64,000 nucleotides of DNA from contig OZ026527.1 in assembly GCA_964019695.1 (NCBI GenBank), positions 79,278,831 to 79,342,830 on the forward strand, written 5' to 3'. The stretch is from Loripinus fragilis (lineage: Eukaryota; Mollusca; Bivalvia; Lucinida; Lucinidae). A model generated the notes under the pieces. The model was not told where the DNA came from and searched no databases. It saw only the letters and a program-made list of their open reading frames with translations. The position numbers were made by a program, and so were the translations under genes. Of the stretch, positions 33,132 to 41,826 are shown one piece after another. How positions within the stretch are numbered: position 1 is the stretch's first letter; every line of letters starts with the position of its first letter.

Positions 33132-34983
33132 TTAACAAGGTCAAACAGGTTCAGAACTATCTGACACTATGCACAGAAGTTTTATATTTTTTCACCCTTT
33201 TTAACAGCGAACTGGCCCTGACTTCATAAGGTTTAAATAAAATACAATAGTATTTACAGCGTTATAGGCGAAAGATGCGAACTCTTTGTCTGTGATTTTG
33301 TCGTTTGACGAGTATTTTAAGATCAACTTTGTAAATTTCCTTTAGAAATACTATCTTCTCAAACAGGTTTGCTTCAAACTGGTTTGTAGAACCTGATCTG
33401 GATCCAAACTGTTTGCAAAGTTTATTAGCAGATGACACACGTCGCCATAAGCAGGTTTCAAGTTAAACACATAAAAGGTCGAGTAAAACATAAATATTTG
33501 TGAAAAAATCGTCTGTTAATGAAAATGTATATGGATAAATGAAAAATATCGGAAAACTGACAGTTTTACACCAAGGTATAACAGGTTGACACTTTTGTTA
33601 GGCCTTATCTGGGTCCAAGCTGTTTGCACAGATTATCAGCAGCTAAGAGTTAAAGCGACATGTTTATTGTGTATAAAATTAATATCATCTTGTAGATAAA
33701 TCCTTTTTACACATTCAAAAACTGTCTGATCCAAGAAGAAAAAAAAACGATTTTCTGTTTAATTTTACATTCAACAGGGGAAGGGAATTAAACCCATCTT
33801 GAATGAATAATACCTGTACGACGTTAGAGAACAATTTATCAACAATTTACCTGTATGGAAAGAAAATTCGTCTGGTTTGGATTCTTTTCGATGAATGAGC
33901 GTATTGATAAAAAAAAAAGTATTACTTTTATAGATGAAAAGTGTTGTAATCAGTATATATAGCAAGACATGTCTCAACTTGATCTAAATTATACAAAAGA
34001 CGAGTACAAAAAGAGCTGCACAGTGGGAAAACAACCTTTATAGCCATTTGCGCAACTGACCCTTTCTAACTCTTTGCATGCAAGGTAATTTTGCATTCGT
34101 TTAAAACTCAACTTTGTAAAAACAAAATCTGTAATACACAATTGTCTGACGTTTTGTCAGGCCTGATCAGGGACCAAACCGTTTGCAAAATTTATCAGCA
34201 GACGACAATAATCGCCATTAGCAGGCAAAGAGTTAAACACCCACCTATAGATTTTCACCTGATGGTGAAATATTTGTGAAAAAAATCGTCTGCTTCAACG
34301 TACCTGTATCTGTTATATGGACAGTGATGGAGAACTTGACTGGTCGCTGTTTGTAGAATAACTGATAAAATATCGGAAAACTCTGCACTTTTAACAAGGT
34401 CAAACAGGTATGAATAAAGTATTCTACAAAAATAAATTTTATCGTCTGCTCTAATACACTTTATCAGTAGACCCTGATCGATACTGCACCCCAATGCTCT
34501 CGATTTTTCCCTCAATTCAAGATGGCGGCTTTATATAGAATATATAGGGGGTCACCTGCGAGAGAAAACTCCAATAGCCGTCACACCTGGCTAATTTCAA
34601 TCTGTTCCGACCAGATCCGAAAATTGACTGCACCGGGCGTGATGACATCATTTACATAGAGTATATAGGGAAAAAAGGTCATCAAGGTCATCTATAGAGA
34701 TGAGTATAACTACTCACACTATTGTTTTGCTGGACAATCCACCAAGGCTTCCTGATTACTAAGTTATATCCAATGTACATGGTTGTGTATATGCAGGTGT
34801 AATTAAAATTACCTGTCGTATTTACTGAAATTCATCCGCCAAAACTGGAAAAAATATAATCCATTTTCTGTTCTGCGTTTGGTTTCTGTTTCTGCATATA
34901 TATGAAAGCACTCATAGGGTTTAAGGCATTTTATTTTTTGGGGTCGGTTTCGGTTCGTTTTTGGAGTTAATGTGAAATGGCCT

Positions 34984-35880
34984 TATCTGGCAAGACACCT
35001 GGAGTTTGCCAGAACCGTTTTGGCAGTAGTCTGAAAAATAGGTCAAGTTTATTTTCATGTTTATACAAATTCAAAGAAAGCACTTTTGGGTCCCCTATGA
35101 TACTTGTAAGGGTATACCCCCAAATGAGAGTTGGTGCATAGAGGACACTGTAGAATCTTATCAAAAGTATCAAATGGCATTCTGACAGGTTTGACAGACG
35201 AAGGAAATACTTGGGTAACAATATTTTACAAATTTATTGTTCTTTTGAAGAAAATTATAGATAAAAACTGTCACTGAAAAAAGTGTTTGTGTTGTACTTA
35301 ACTTTTAACCCTGTGTATAGTTAGGTAGGCTTTGATTCTACTGTGGAGGGGGGGGGGGTTCATGATGAATCCCATTTTTCTTTTTAAAACTTAATAAACT
35401 TGTCGTTTCGTTTCAAAATTTTGAATATGAATATAATTATAAATAGCGTAGCTAGTTTAAAGTTTTGTTTCTAAATGAAGCTCAACTTTTTGCTCCAATC
35501 TCATGAAAAAATTATTACCTCAGTAAATGTTGCGATTAAATTTAAGTGTGCAGGTAAAATTCGTACAGGTATAGTTTGCCCAAATTGACATGGGACTGAT
35601 TAATTTTTGCCAAAATCTTTGTGATATTCGTGCGTTTTCGTGAAGATCTCTGACCTTGGTCATGCTTTTAACAGGAATATGAAGATAATATTGATTCAAT
35701 ACAGTCCTTCAGATTTATGGTGGGCCCGGGTCATTGTCCCATGATTTCAAAATATGACCCATCACTTTCCAAGGCAGTGGGCCGAGTGGACCAATCTTTT
35801 TTTTTGTTGTGAAAAAATCTCACTTTAATAAAAATATTCATCTTAGAGCGACAAAACAGAAAGTACATGTAGATAGTCAA
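34984..35880. other. Mostly unassigned stretch
   Basis: The first ~330 bp belong to the right side of the outer mariner-like element. A G-run lies at about 35,345-35,358. No gene recognised. Confidence 0.4.
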
Positions 35881-35882
35881 TA

Positions 35883-36069
35883 CAGTAAAACATGTCTTAA
35901 GCAACCACTCAAAAAAGACAAAAAACAAAGATCTTAATAACAATGATAGCTTAATGAAGGTCAAAAGTATTGCAGAATGCTCCCCTTGGAGCATTCTGCA
36001 ATACTTTTGACCTGCATTAAGCGATAACTGTTTTTTTTTCAGTGGCCACTTAAGAAAGGCTTTACTGTA
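35883..36069. mobile_element. Palindromic MITE, family B, full copy
   Basis: ACAGTAAAACATGTCTTAAG and CTTAAGAAAGGCTTTACTGT form the inverted ends, with a second perfect stem at the centre (AAAGTATTGCAGAATGCTCC and its complement). Total length about 187 bp. A partial copy is at 22.85 kb. Confidence 0.75.
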
Positions 36070-36269
36070 TCATCAGCAGTCAATGTACATATTCATACAA
36101 GTGTCTGTGTCAGTGTGCAGGTAAAGTATGGCACTACCCAAATGTCAACTGTGGTTAGTTTGATATGCTTGGGCCCATCATTTCAGAAAATGAGCCCCCA
36201 TTTTTTGATCCATGGGTCACTTCGGCCCACCAATCTTGAAAAAAATCAGAAGCCCTGTCAATAATGCAA

Positions 36270-36364
36270 ATGGTCTGATAGCCTAGTGGTAAGGTGGCAA
36301 CTTACAGATCAAGCCTACCTGGGCCCGGAATTACAATGCCTCCTTAAAGTTAAGGAAGACTTAA
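36270..36364 (+). repeat. SINE-like repeat, left copy of an inverted pair
   Basis: TAGCCTAGTGGTAAGG resembles a tRNA A box. The following GGGCCCGGAATTACAATGCC and TTAAAGTTAAGGAAGACTTA recur inverted at 41776-41822, on the other side of the Naiad element. Confidence 0.5.
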
Positions 36365-36731
36365 AGCTGCATAATCTGTAACTTTTGATATTCTCATTTT
36401 AAAAATAATGTTTCTATTTTTCAAGAACACATTAAAGATACTAAAATTCAGGTATACATTTTACCTTTTTCGTATTAATTAACAAATTATTAGTGCCAAA
36501 ACAACAGCAATTATGTTAAAAATTAACTGTCAAGAATTATTGGAGGGACGCAAATAATTACAAACAAGAGAAAATACACCTGCTTTTATAAGATAATTCA
36601 CTTTTCCATGCAGTTTTCAGCTGTAGAAATTGGATTTACTGCGACAACATAACTTTATTCTATTTTTACAAATGATTTAAAAAGAAAATATTTTTTTTCG
36701 AAAAATGTTCATAGTTACAGAGTATGCAGCT
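36365..36731. mobile_element. 367-bp MITE in a TTAA target
   Basis: AGCTGCATAATCTGTAAC at the left and GTTACAGAGTATGCAGCT at the right are inverted with one difference, flanked by TTAA (36361-36364 and 36732-36735). It splits the SINE-like repeat: the sequence after it (TTAAGTATTGAT) continues as in the 41.78-kb copy. piggyBac/Kolobok-type target duplication; no coding sequence. Confidence 0.8.
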
Positions 36732-36752
36732 TTAAGTTAAGTATTGATATTT

Positions 36753-37780
36753 CATCATGCTCTATTAAATGCTAAATAAAATGCCCGGATCAATGCAGTT
36801 CTTGTGGTCAATGATATCATTGTGATCTACAGAAAAAATGAAACTAATAGAATTAATTTCGTTTGAAAGAAGAGAATTAGAAATTAATTATTTTCTCTTG
36901 GCCTATAATATAAGCATTCGTAGGTAGAGCATGGAGTGATATGGTCTATTGAATATGTGATAAACTCATTCTAGCTGTGGATCCGCTGCTGAACACAATG
37001 ACAATTTAACGTGGCGTGATTTTTTATGTTTATTTATATGTACAATGAATTTAACGATGTACGTGGAAAGCAGGATTTTTCAGAATTTGGTGGAATCACT
37101 GATACGATCATCAGTCGCGTTTGTTTAAGTTGTCCCCTATAGGTTGTGCATATATTTACTAACTTAACGTATTCTGATAATGCCATGTTCAACGAATTTA
37201 CATGAAAGATTTTCTTGACATATATCACCTTATTAAGGGTATAAACGGCAGTTAAAGTGTGGTTATAAAGTGATTGAATAAGGTGAAATGTATATGCATT
37301 CCTTTACCAGTTGTACCAGCGTATTGATATCTACTGCAAAAAAGTAATTGAAGGATTAAAATGATCTACATAAAGCAAATATTAAGAAGATAGCACAATG
37401 ATGTCTGAACTGTGGCTCTGGCGTCAATGTGATTTCATCTTAGTTTTAAAGTTCAGACAGTTGAAAACTGGTATTGCAAACTGTATAGATTTTTAAAACA
37501 GGCTTTAAGGCTTTAAAAGTTTCCCCGTACTTGCATTTAATGTCGTTATTATTACTATAGTCAGGATTTACACTTGACAATCATTCACTGCATTAACTTC
37601 CCTATTGGTATCTCTTAAATACCTCATTTAAGGAGCAGTGTAGACCAGCATTCGTATCTCGTTAATAACTATTGCTTTCTCTGTGTTTCTTTGTTCTTGT
37701 ATTAGACTTAGTTATATGTTGGGAGCTTTAGCTATTTCTCAAATGCAGCAGCTGGGTATTGCTATTAATAACCAATATGA
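36753..37780. other. Unassigned stretch upstream of the Naiad ORF
   Basis: Probably includes the PLE 5' UTR, but its 5' boundary is not visible. No other feature recognised. Confidence 0.35.
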
Positions 37781-38312
37781 ATGCTGCTTTTCAATGTATG
37801 GTATAAACTAAAAAACTCAATTATGAATAGCCTAAAAACAGTCAAAATTTTACTTTCTCCTCTTCGGTTACATTCTGCTTCTTCCATACAGATTCCCCAG
37901 TCCACCAATAGATATAATTCTATGTTACCATCTGTTTACGTTTCACCTCTGAAACTTCATTCGGCCACTAAAATTAATTTACATTGAGTTTCTGACTCTG
38001 CCCTTTTTAGAAACCACTTAAAAGTTCGTCTCTCACCTCTTAAGTCACCTGTACTCAGGAACTCTAGGAGTAAGCATAGAAGAAGTGTAGTGTATCCCTC
38101 TATTTCTAAGTGCAATGCCAAGAGGTGTAGCTGTTGCAAACATTTATGTTGTAAATCAACTATTAAATCTAACGTTAATGGAAGACAATTTTCTGTAATT
38201 ACTAATTCTGATCTTGATTGAAAATCAACTGATGTTATTTATGTTTTATCTTGAGAAGAGAAAGATTGTGGCAAGCAATATGTTGGCCAAACTTGTATAC
38301 ATATAGATTTCT
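37781..38312 (+). pseudogene. Naiad ORF: N-terminus and GIY-YIG endonuclease (first part)
   Basis: Frame 2 reads MNSLKTVKILLSPLRLHSAS from 37823. It continues to a Cys-rich block (KCNAKRCSCCKHLCCKS, 38108-38160), part of the zinc-binding region preceding PLE endonucleases, and to the GIY-YIG core: DVIYVLS, then CGKQYVGQT. TGA codons interrupt at 37985-37987, 38219-38221 (between NSDLD and KSTDVIY) and 38252-38254 (directly after VIYVLS). PLE endonucleases commonly have Cys at the last two positions. The frame is lost near 38312 by a small indel, and the domain continues in frame 1. The nicking activity would prime reverse transcription at the target. Confidence 0.78.
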
Positions 38313-39159
38313 AAAAACTAGATTTTCTGAGCACTATCGTCGAACAAAAAAGCCTCGCAAAATTGATAATTTTCTTTATAGGCATTTCAAACAAACTAAT
38401 CACTCTACTAGCAGTATTTCAATTCAGCCTGTTGAAAAGATAATATATGGTGATAATTCCACTAAAAGATATAGAAATATTCTTAGGCATGAATTAGAAT
38501 TAAAGTGGATAAAATTATTACAGACACCACATCCACTTGGTTTTAATGATAATATTTACCATGAGGGTAACATTTCTAGATTACCTGATTTTGATGTTTT
38601 TTCTCTTTTAGATATCCGTAGACGTAATAACAGATCTCATGGTAAACGCAAAAATGGAAATTTAAAACGTAAAAATAAACATGTTTTAACTCTTTCAGAA
38701 TTAAGTATCATCTTAAAACATTCTGGCCGACATATGGCCCTTTCACGTTTAGTAACTCTTTCTATATCTTCACTTCGTAATTTGGATATTGAGGCTAATA
38801 AATTCTATGATAGAGCTCATCGACTTTATGATGCAGCAATTCTTACCCGGTGTTACACTCAACATGCTCTTCGGCCATATATAGATTCAGAAATTAATCA
38901 TATTAGACATTTTATTAAAATTCAATTTGTCAACAAGGGGATTGAATTCATTAACTTACCCAGTATATTTAAAGATAAATCTGTTATCTCTTCTATTCCT
39001 ACTTATTTTGAAAATAAGGAATCCCCTATCATTTGTTATAAGTATAATAAACCTATTCGTAGTACTGTTTTTAACTATAACAAATTAGTAACAGAACTTG
39101 ATATCGAAAATTCTATTCCTGACTCCTGAGATTGCATAGACTCTAAGTATTGCTATCAC
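38313..39159 (+). pseudogene. Naiad ORF: end of endonuclease, linker and U-x-C motif
   Basis: Frame 1 continues the endonuclease with LKTRFSEHYRR (catalytic-type Arg and His) and ELKWIKLLQTPHPLGFNDNI, which closes the domain. A basic linker (RRRNNRSHGKRKNGNLKRKN) and a helical region follow. At 39127-39129 a TGA sits in SIPDS-TGA-D-C-IDSKY, so reading it as Sec gives U-D-C, where Naiads have their characteristic C-x-C. Shortly after, near 39160, another indel shifts to frame 3, where GHIVTGDLKII continues. No TAA or TAG interrupts this segment. Confidence 0.75.
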
Positions 39160-40050
39160 TGATTCACTCTGCTGGTCATATAGTCACAGGGGATTTAAAA
39201 ATCATAACTGATTCAAGAATTCGGTCTATTATATGTAAGGGACCTAAATATAGATTTCCTGTGCAAATAGACTTCAAATCATGTCGTGAGGAAATTGCAG
39301 GAGCCTTACAAGAATTTTGTAATCGCTGGTGTAAAGGAGAGCATGTTGAGTCTAATGCCTTAAATAGTTGGGAACTAAATATTTTTAAAATTATTGATGG
39401 TAGAATTTCATTTTATTGCAACAGTTTAGATCTTCTACCACCTAAACCTAAATTCACTTTTAGACACTTGAAGAAAGGGATCCAGGAGTTCCATAGGAAG
39501 TTTGTTTTGGCCCCCGCAGATAAGGCTGCTAACAAAGTTGTGGTCGTTTGAAAAAGATACTATATTAACACCCTAAAGCAAGAACTTAGCACTGCCAAAA
39601 CATATGAACATAACAGGCTTGATGAGAGGTCTATCGTTGATAGGCATCGATGCCATATGGCAGCTAAGTTTGGGTTGTTTGTTGATGAGGACCATAGCAA
39701 GCTTCCTACGTTATACTGGTTACCTAAACTTCATAAACGACCCTATAAATCACGTTTTATTGCTAATTCTAGTGCATGTACAACTACAGAGTTGTCTATT
39801 CTTTTGACTTCTTGCCTCACTGCGATTAAAAACCATGTCATTAAATATTGCACAACAGTTTATGAAAGAAACGGTAAAAACTTATTTTGGTCTATTAAAA
39901 ATTCAGGTGAAATTCTTAATAAATTGAAGTCTAGAGGTTTTCTAGCATCTGGTTTGTCTACATATGATTTATCTACTCTCTATACTACATTGCCTCATAA
40001 TCTAATAAAAGAAAAACTAACAGAATTAATTGAACAAACGGAGAGGGCTC
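39160..40050 (+). pseudogene. Naiad ORF: reverse transcriptase fingers to motif A
   Basis: Frame 3 carries APADKAANKVVVV, then a TGA at 39549-39551, then KRYYINTLKQEL; next YWLPKLHKRPYKSRFIANSS and motif A as YDLSTLYTTLPH with the metal-binding Asp at 39966-39968. K-LHK-P and R-I-S motifs are typical of PLE/TERT-type RTs. The TGA lies in the conserved DKx...VVV...Y region. The extra length between early motifs and motif A may include the insertion-in-fingers domain reported for Naiads, which I cannot verify by eye. Frame is lost near 40050. Confidence 0.78.
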
Positions 40051-40600
40051 ACTTTATTTGGCTTGTAATGATAAAAATGCCTTTTTTACTTCTGAACAAC
40101 CTAAACGATATAAATTTAGGTCATGTCAGAAAATGTGTGATGCGCTCCATTATCTTTTGGACAATATATTTATAAGATTTGGCTCAAAATTATATAGACA
40201 AATTGTCGGTATTCCAATGGGTACTAATTGTGCTCCTCTTGTTGCAGATTTGTTTTTGTTTTGTTATGAGAGAGACTTTATGTTATCTCTGTCAGACAAT
40301 AATCAAGCTGATATTATTGAAGCTTTTAACTCTACCTCCAGATATTTAGATGACTTACTTAATATTGATAATCCTTATTTTGAACAAATGGTAGGTCAGA
40401 TATATCCCACTGAACTTCAGTTAAATAAGGCGAATTCTTCTGATACTGAAGCTCCGTTTTTGGACTTGAACTTGTCAATAACAAATGGCATAGTTTCTTC
40501 TAAAATTTATGATAAACGGGATGATTTTAATTTTGAAATAGTAAATTTCCCATTTCTTGATGGAGATGTTCCTCGCTCTCCTTCCTATGGTGTATTATTC
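40051..40600 (+). pseudogene. Naiad ORF: reverse transcriptase palm (motifs B and C)
   Basis: Frame 2 reads LACNDKNAFFTSEQPKRYKF, then motif B (GIPMGTNCAPLVADLFLF, from 40208) and the catalytic motif C YLDD at 40343-40354, followed by APFLDLNLSI (motif D/E region) and SPSYGV. All catalytic residues of the palm are intact. A 1-2-nt indel near 40595 moves the frame to frame 1. Confidence 0.85.
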
Positions 40601-41028
40601 GTTTTGCTAGAGTGTGCTCAAATGTTGATGACTTCAACAACAGAAACTTATTTTTAACTGCTAAATTATTAAAACAAGGCTATAGATATCATAAAATTCG
40701 AAAAGCATTTTCTAAATTCTACTACAGACACTCAGAGTTAATTGTTAAATACAACATTGGGTTAAAAACTCTTCTGCAACAAGGCATATCAGAACCTATA
40801 ATTTATGGTGATTTAGTCAAAAAATTCAAGCGAATTGTCGGAAAACCTAATTTTAGTGATCAATTCAAAAAGATAGTAAAACGTTATATAAGGGTTGGAT
40901 ATAATTTGGATATCATGCGACAGTCTGCATGCCTAGTTTTAAACCCAATCACGGTTTATAGCTATGGTTTCCTCTTTAATTGCACGACGGTGGGTCAGGC
41001 CTCAGACTCTATGACGGCTCTGACGTAA
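40601..41028 (+). pseudogene. Naiad ORF: thumb and C-terminus
   Basis: Frame 1 reads FARVCSNVDDFNNRNLFLTA, KLLKQGYRYHKIRKAFSKFY and a C-terminal helix-rich part ending VGQASDSMTALT before TAA 41026-41028. RT thumb domains of this group carry the LxxQGYxxxxLxxxFxKFxxR pattern. No endonuclease follows, which confirms the permuted order. The last 40 nt of coding sequence also form the 5' arm of the SECIS-like structure. Confidence 0.75.
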
Positions 41029-41081
41029 AGCTTTAATCGGTGGGTTGGTGCCTGATGCTTATCTGTAGCTGGACCCACCGT
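40986..41081 (+). promoter_or_regulatory. SECIS-like RNA element spanning the stop codon
   Basis: Lower helix: CGGTGGGTC (40988-40996) pairs perfectly with GACCCACCG (41072-41080). Middle: CAGA (41003-41006) with TCTG (41062-41065). An internal loop follows, then ATGA (41011-41014) faces TGAT (41053-41056), the non-Watson-Crick quartet position. Upper helix: GGCTCTGACGT (41016-41026) pairs with 41042-41052, nine of eleven positions including G-U. The apical loop begins with AA (41027-41028), 12 nt after ATGA, as in eukaryotic SECIS elements. The AA is part of the terminal TAA codon. Found by eye; no covariance score computed. Confidence 0.6.
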
Positions 41082-41144
41082 GGCTCAACTTGAGGTTTTC
41101 TTTAGCTCTGACTATCTGTGAGTCATGAGCCCTTTTCTTTGTTT

Positions 41145-41185
41145 CATCATGGAGTGTTAATTTGATTAAAGTGTTTTCCATGATG
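41145..41185 (+). repeat. Hairpin in the Naiad 3' UTR
   Basis: CATCATGGA (41145-41153) pairs perfectly with TCCATGATG (41177-41185). It lacks the SECIS quartet and AA loop, so it is a separate structure of unknown role. Confidence 0.6.
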
Positions 41186-41287
41186 ATACATTGCATTAGT
41201 TAGATGGCCTCCATGCGAGCTGAATATTTCTTGTACTTCAACAACAGCAGAATCTAGGGCGAAGATTTGGTACCAGTAAAATGCATT

Positions 41288-41680
41288 TAAGCCCCCCAGT
41301 GGCTTAGGCTGCTGAGGGTTCTAAGGCGGTAGTTCTGTTGTTGTTGACTTATTGTTTATTGTTACTCCCATTGTGGGAGTCTGTTATTGTTCTATGTATT
41401 GTTGTACGTTGCTTTATGTCCATTCTAGTATTGCAATCATCTTGATGGGGAAGAGAGAGCTGATTGCTTTGCTTAATTTGTCTTCCTGGTGTCTCGTGAT
41501 GGTTGAGTGGCTCTTCCTCGCGGTGCCACGGGGTTGTCTGCAGTTTGTGATTGTGGTATTTCCTGATCATACTCACTTACTATTTTTTTTAGTGAAAAAT
41601 TATGATTTTTGTTGGAAGTCCAATGTGTTCAGGTAATAAATTAGCGGCTGATCCATAGGCTCTCATGCTAAACACAGTGT
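41288..41680 (+). repeat. Naiad 3' UTR region, parent of dispersed tail repeats
   Basis: TTTAAGCCCCCCAGT, GGTTCTAAGGCGGTAGTTCT and a later CATAGGCTCTCATGC match, with divergence, segments at 22.7, 23.0, 14.7 and 19.2 kb. The true 3' end is not marked by a clear TSD. Confidence 0.5.
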
Positions 41681-41775
41681 TGTTGTTTTCTTACGAATGC
41701 GTGCAAAGGGTGTCCAAGAGAATTTTGATTTTAAACAGTTTGAAACATTATTTTTCGCATCCCGAAAATCAATAC

Positions 41776-41826
41776 TTAAGTCTTCCTTAACTTTAAGGAG
41801 GCATTGTAATTCCGGGCCCTGGATTG
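41776..41826 (-). repeat. SINE-like repeat, right copy of an inverted pair
   Basis: AAGTCTTCCTTAACTTTAAG followed by GGCATTGTAATTCCGGGCCC is the complement of 36328-36364. The two copies flank the Naiad element 5.4 kb apart in opposite orientation. Confidence 0.6.

Larger units (their letters stand above)
31233..34713. mobile_element. 3.48-kb palindromic fold-back element with 8-bp TSD
   Basis: The two halves are inverted copies of each other (position x pairs with 65946 minus x). Open frames at 31431-31691, 31667-31855 and 31969-32175 recur with identical protein sequence inverted in the other half, so the ~1.74-kb arms are identical or nearly so. TCACACTA lies directly outside both ends (31225-31232 and 34714-34721), an 8-bp TSD. 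The centre is a GGT/GGC triplet array meeting its complement. The frames have no recognisable domain, so I do not call genes. An 8-bp TSD suggests hAT-, P- or Merlin-type integration; the structure resembles fold-back (FB) elements. Confidence 0.85.
26575..34983. mobile_element. Second-level TIR element (AGGGCTATTTCACAT ends)
   Basis: AGGGCTATTTCACATATACA at the left corresponds to minus-strand AGGCCATTTCACATTAACTC at the right, with TA outside both. Subterminal blocks with CGAACC and AAAACGAACCGAA recur. The match is shorter and weaker than for its neighbours, so this level of the nest is less secure. Confidence 0.4.
26422..35317. mobile_element. Outer mariner-like TIR element split by nested insertions
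   Basis: The left end TACACTGCGTCAAAAGTTAA and the right end (minus strand TACACAGGGTTAAAAGTTAA) are diverged inverted repeats extending about 40 bp, each flanked by TA (26420-26421 and 35318-35319). Most of the 8.9-kb interval is made of later insertions; the element itself contributes only the outer few hundred bases. No transposase seen. Confidence 0.55.
37781..41680 (+). mobile_element. Naiad-type Penelope-like retroelement with in-frame TGA codons
   Basis: The order is N-terminal GIY-YIG endonuclease, short linker with a C-x-C-type motif, then reverse transcriptase. This permuted order defines the Naiad/Chlamys group; canonical Penelope elements have the endonuclease C-terminal. The reading runs from about 37781 (or ATG 37823) to TAA 41026-41028 through four frameshifts (near 38312, 39160, 40050 and 40595), so this copy is dead. 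Following the homologous frame, five stops occur (37985, 38219, 38252, 39127, 39549) and all are TGA; none is TAA or TAG. A SECIS-like fold covers the 3' end. The 3' UTR extends to about 41,680, with relatives dispersed at 14.7, 19.2, 22.7 and 23.0 kb. Recoding of TGA as selenocysteine is the best explanation; as I recall, multi-Sec Naiads are described in clams. Confidence 0.82.

Noticed and set aside
32717..33229. Overlapping polyglycine, polyproline and polyalanine frames on both strands
   Set aside because: They are readings of the GGT/GGC triplet array at the palindrome centre in all frames; no start context or domain.
31431..34515. Mirror-image frames of 62-86 residues in the palindrome arms
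   Set aside because: Their protein identity between arms follows from DNA identity; no known domain, and they overlap each other in opposite strands.
31225..34721. Palindrome as pure assembly artefact
   Set aside because: A matching 8-bp duplication lies exactly outside both ends, which an adapter or fold-back read error would not produce. Kept as a refutation test because arm identity is so high.
37781..41028. An alternative nuclear code or host selenoprotein gene to explain the TGA codons
   Set aside because: Other coding pieces in the window read with the standard code, and the protein is clearly a retroelement RT with endonuclease, not a host enzyme.
41145..41185. The 3' UTR hairpin as the SECIS element
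   Set aside because: It is a plain perfect stem without the ATGA/GA quartet or an apical AA; the fold at 40986-41081 fits far better.
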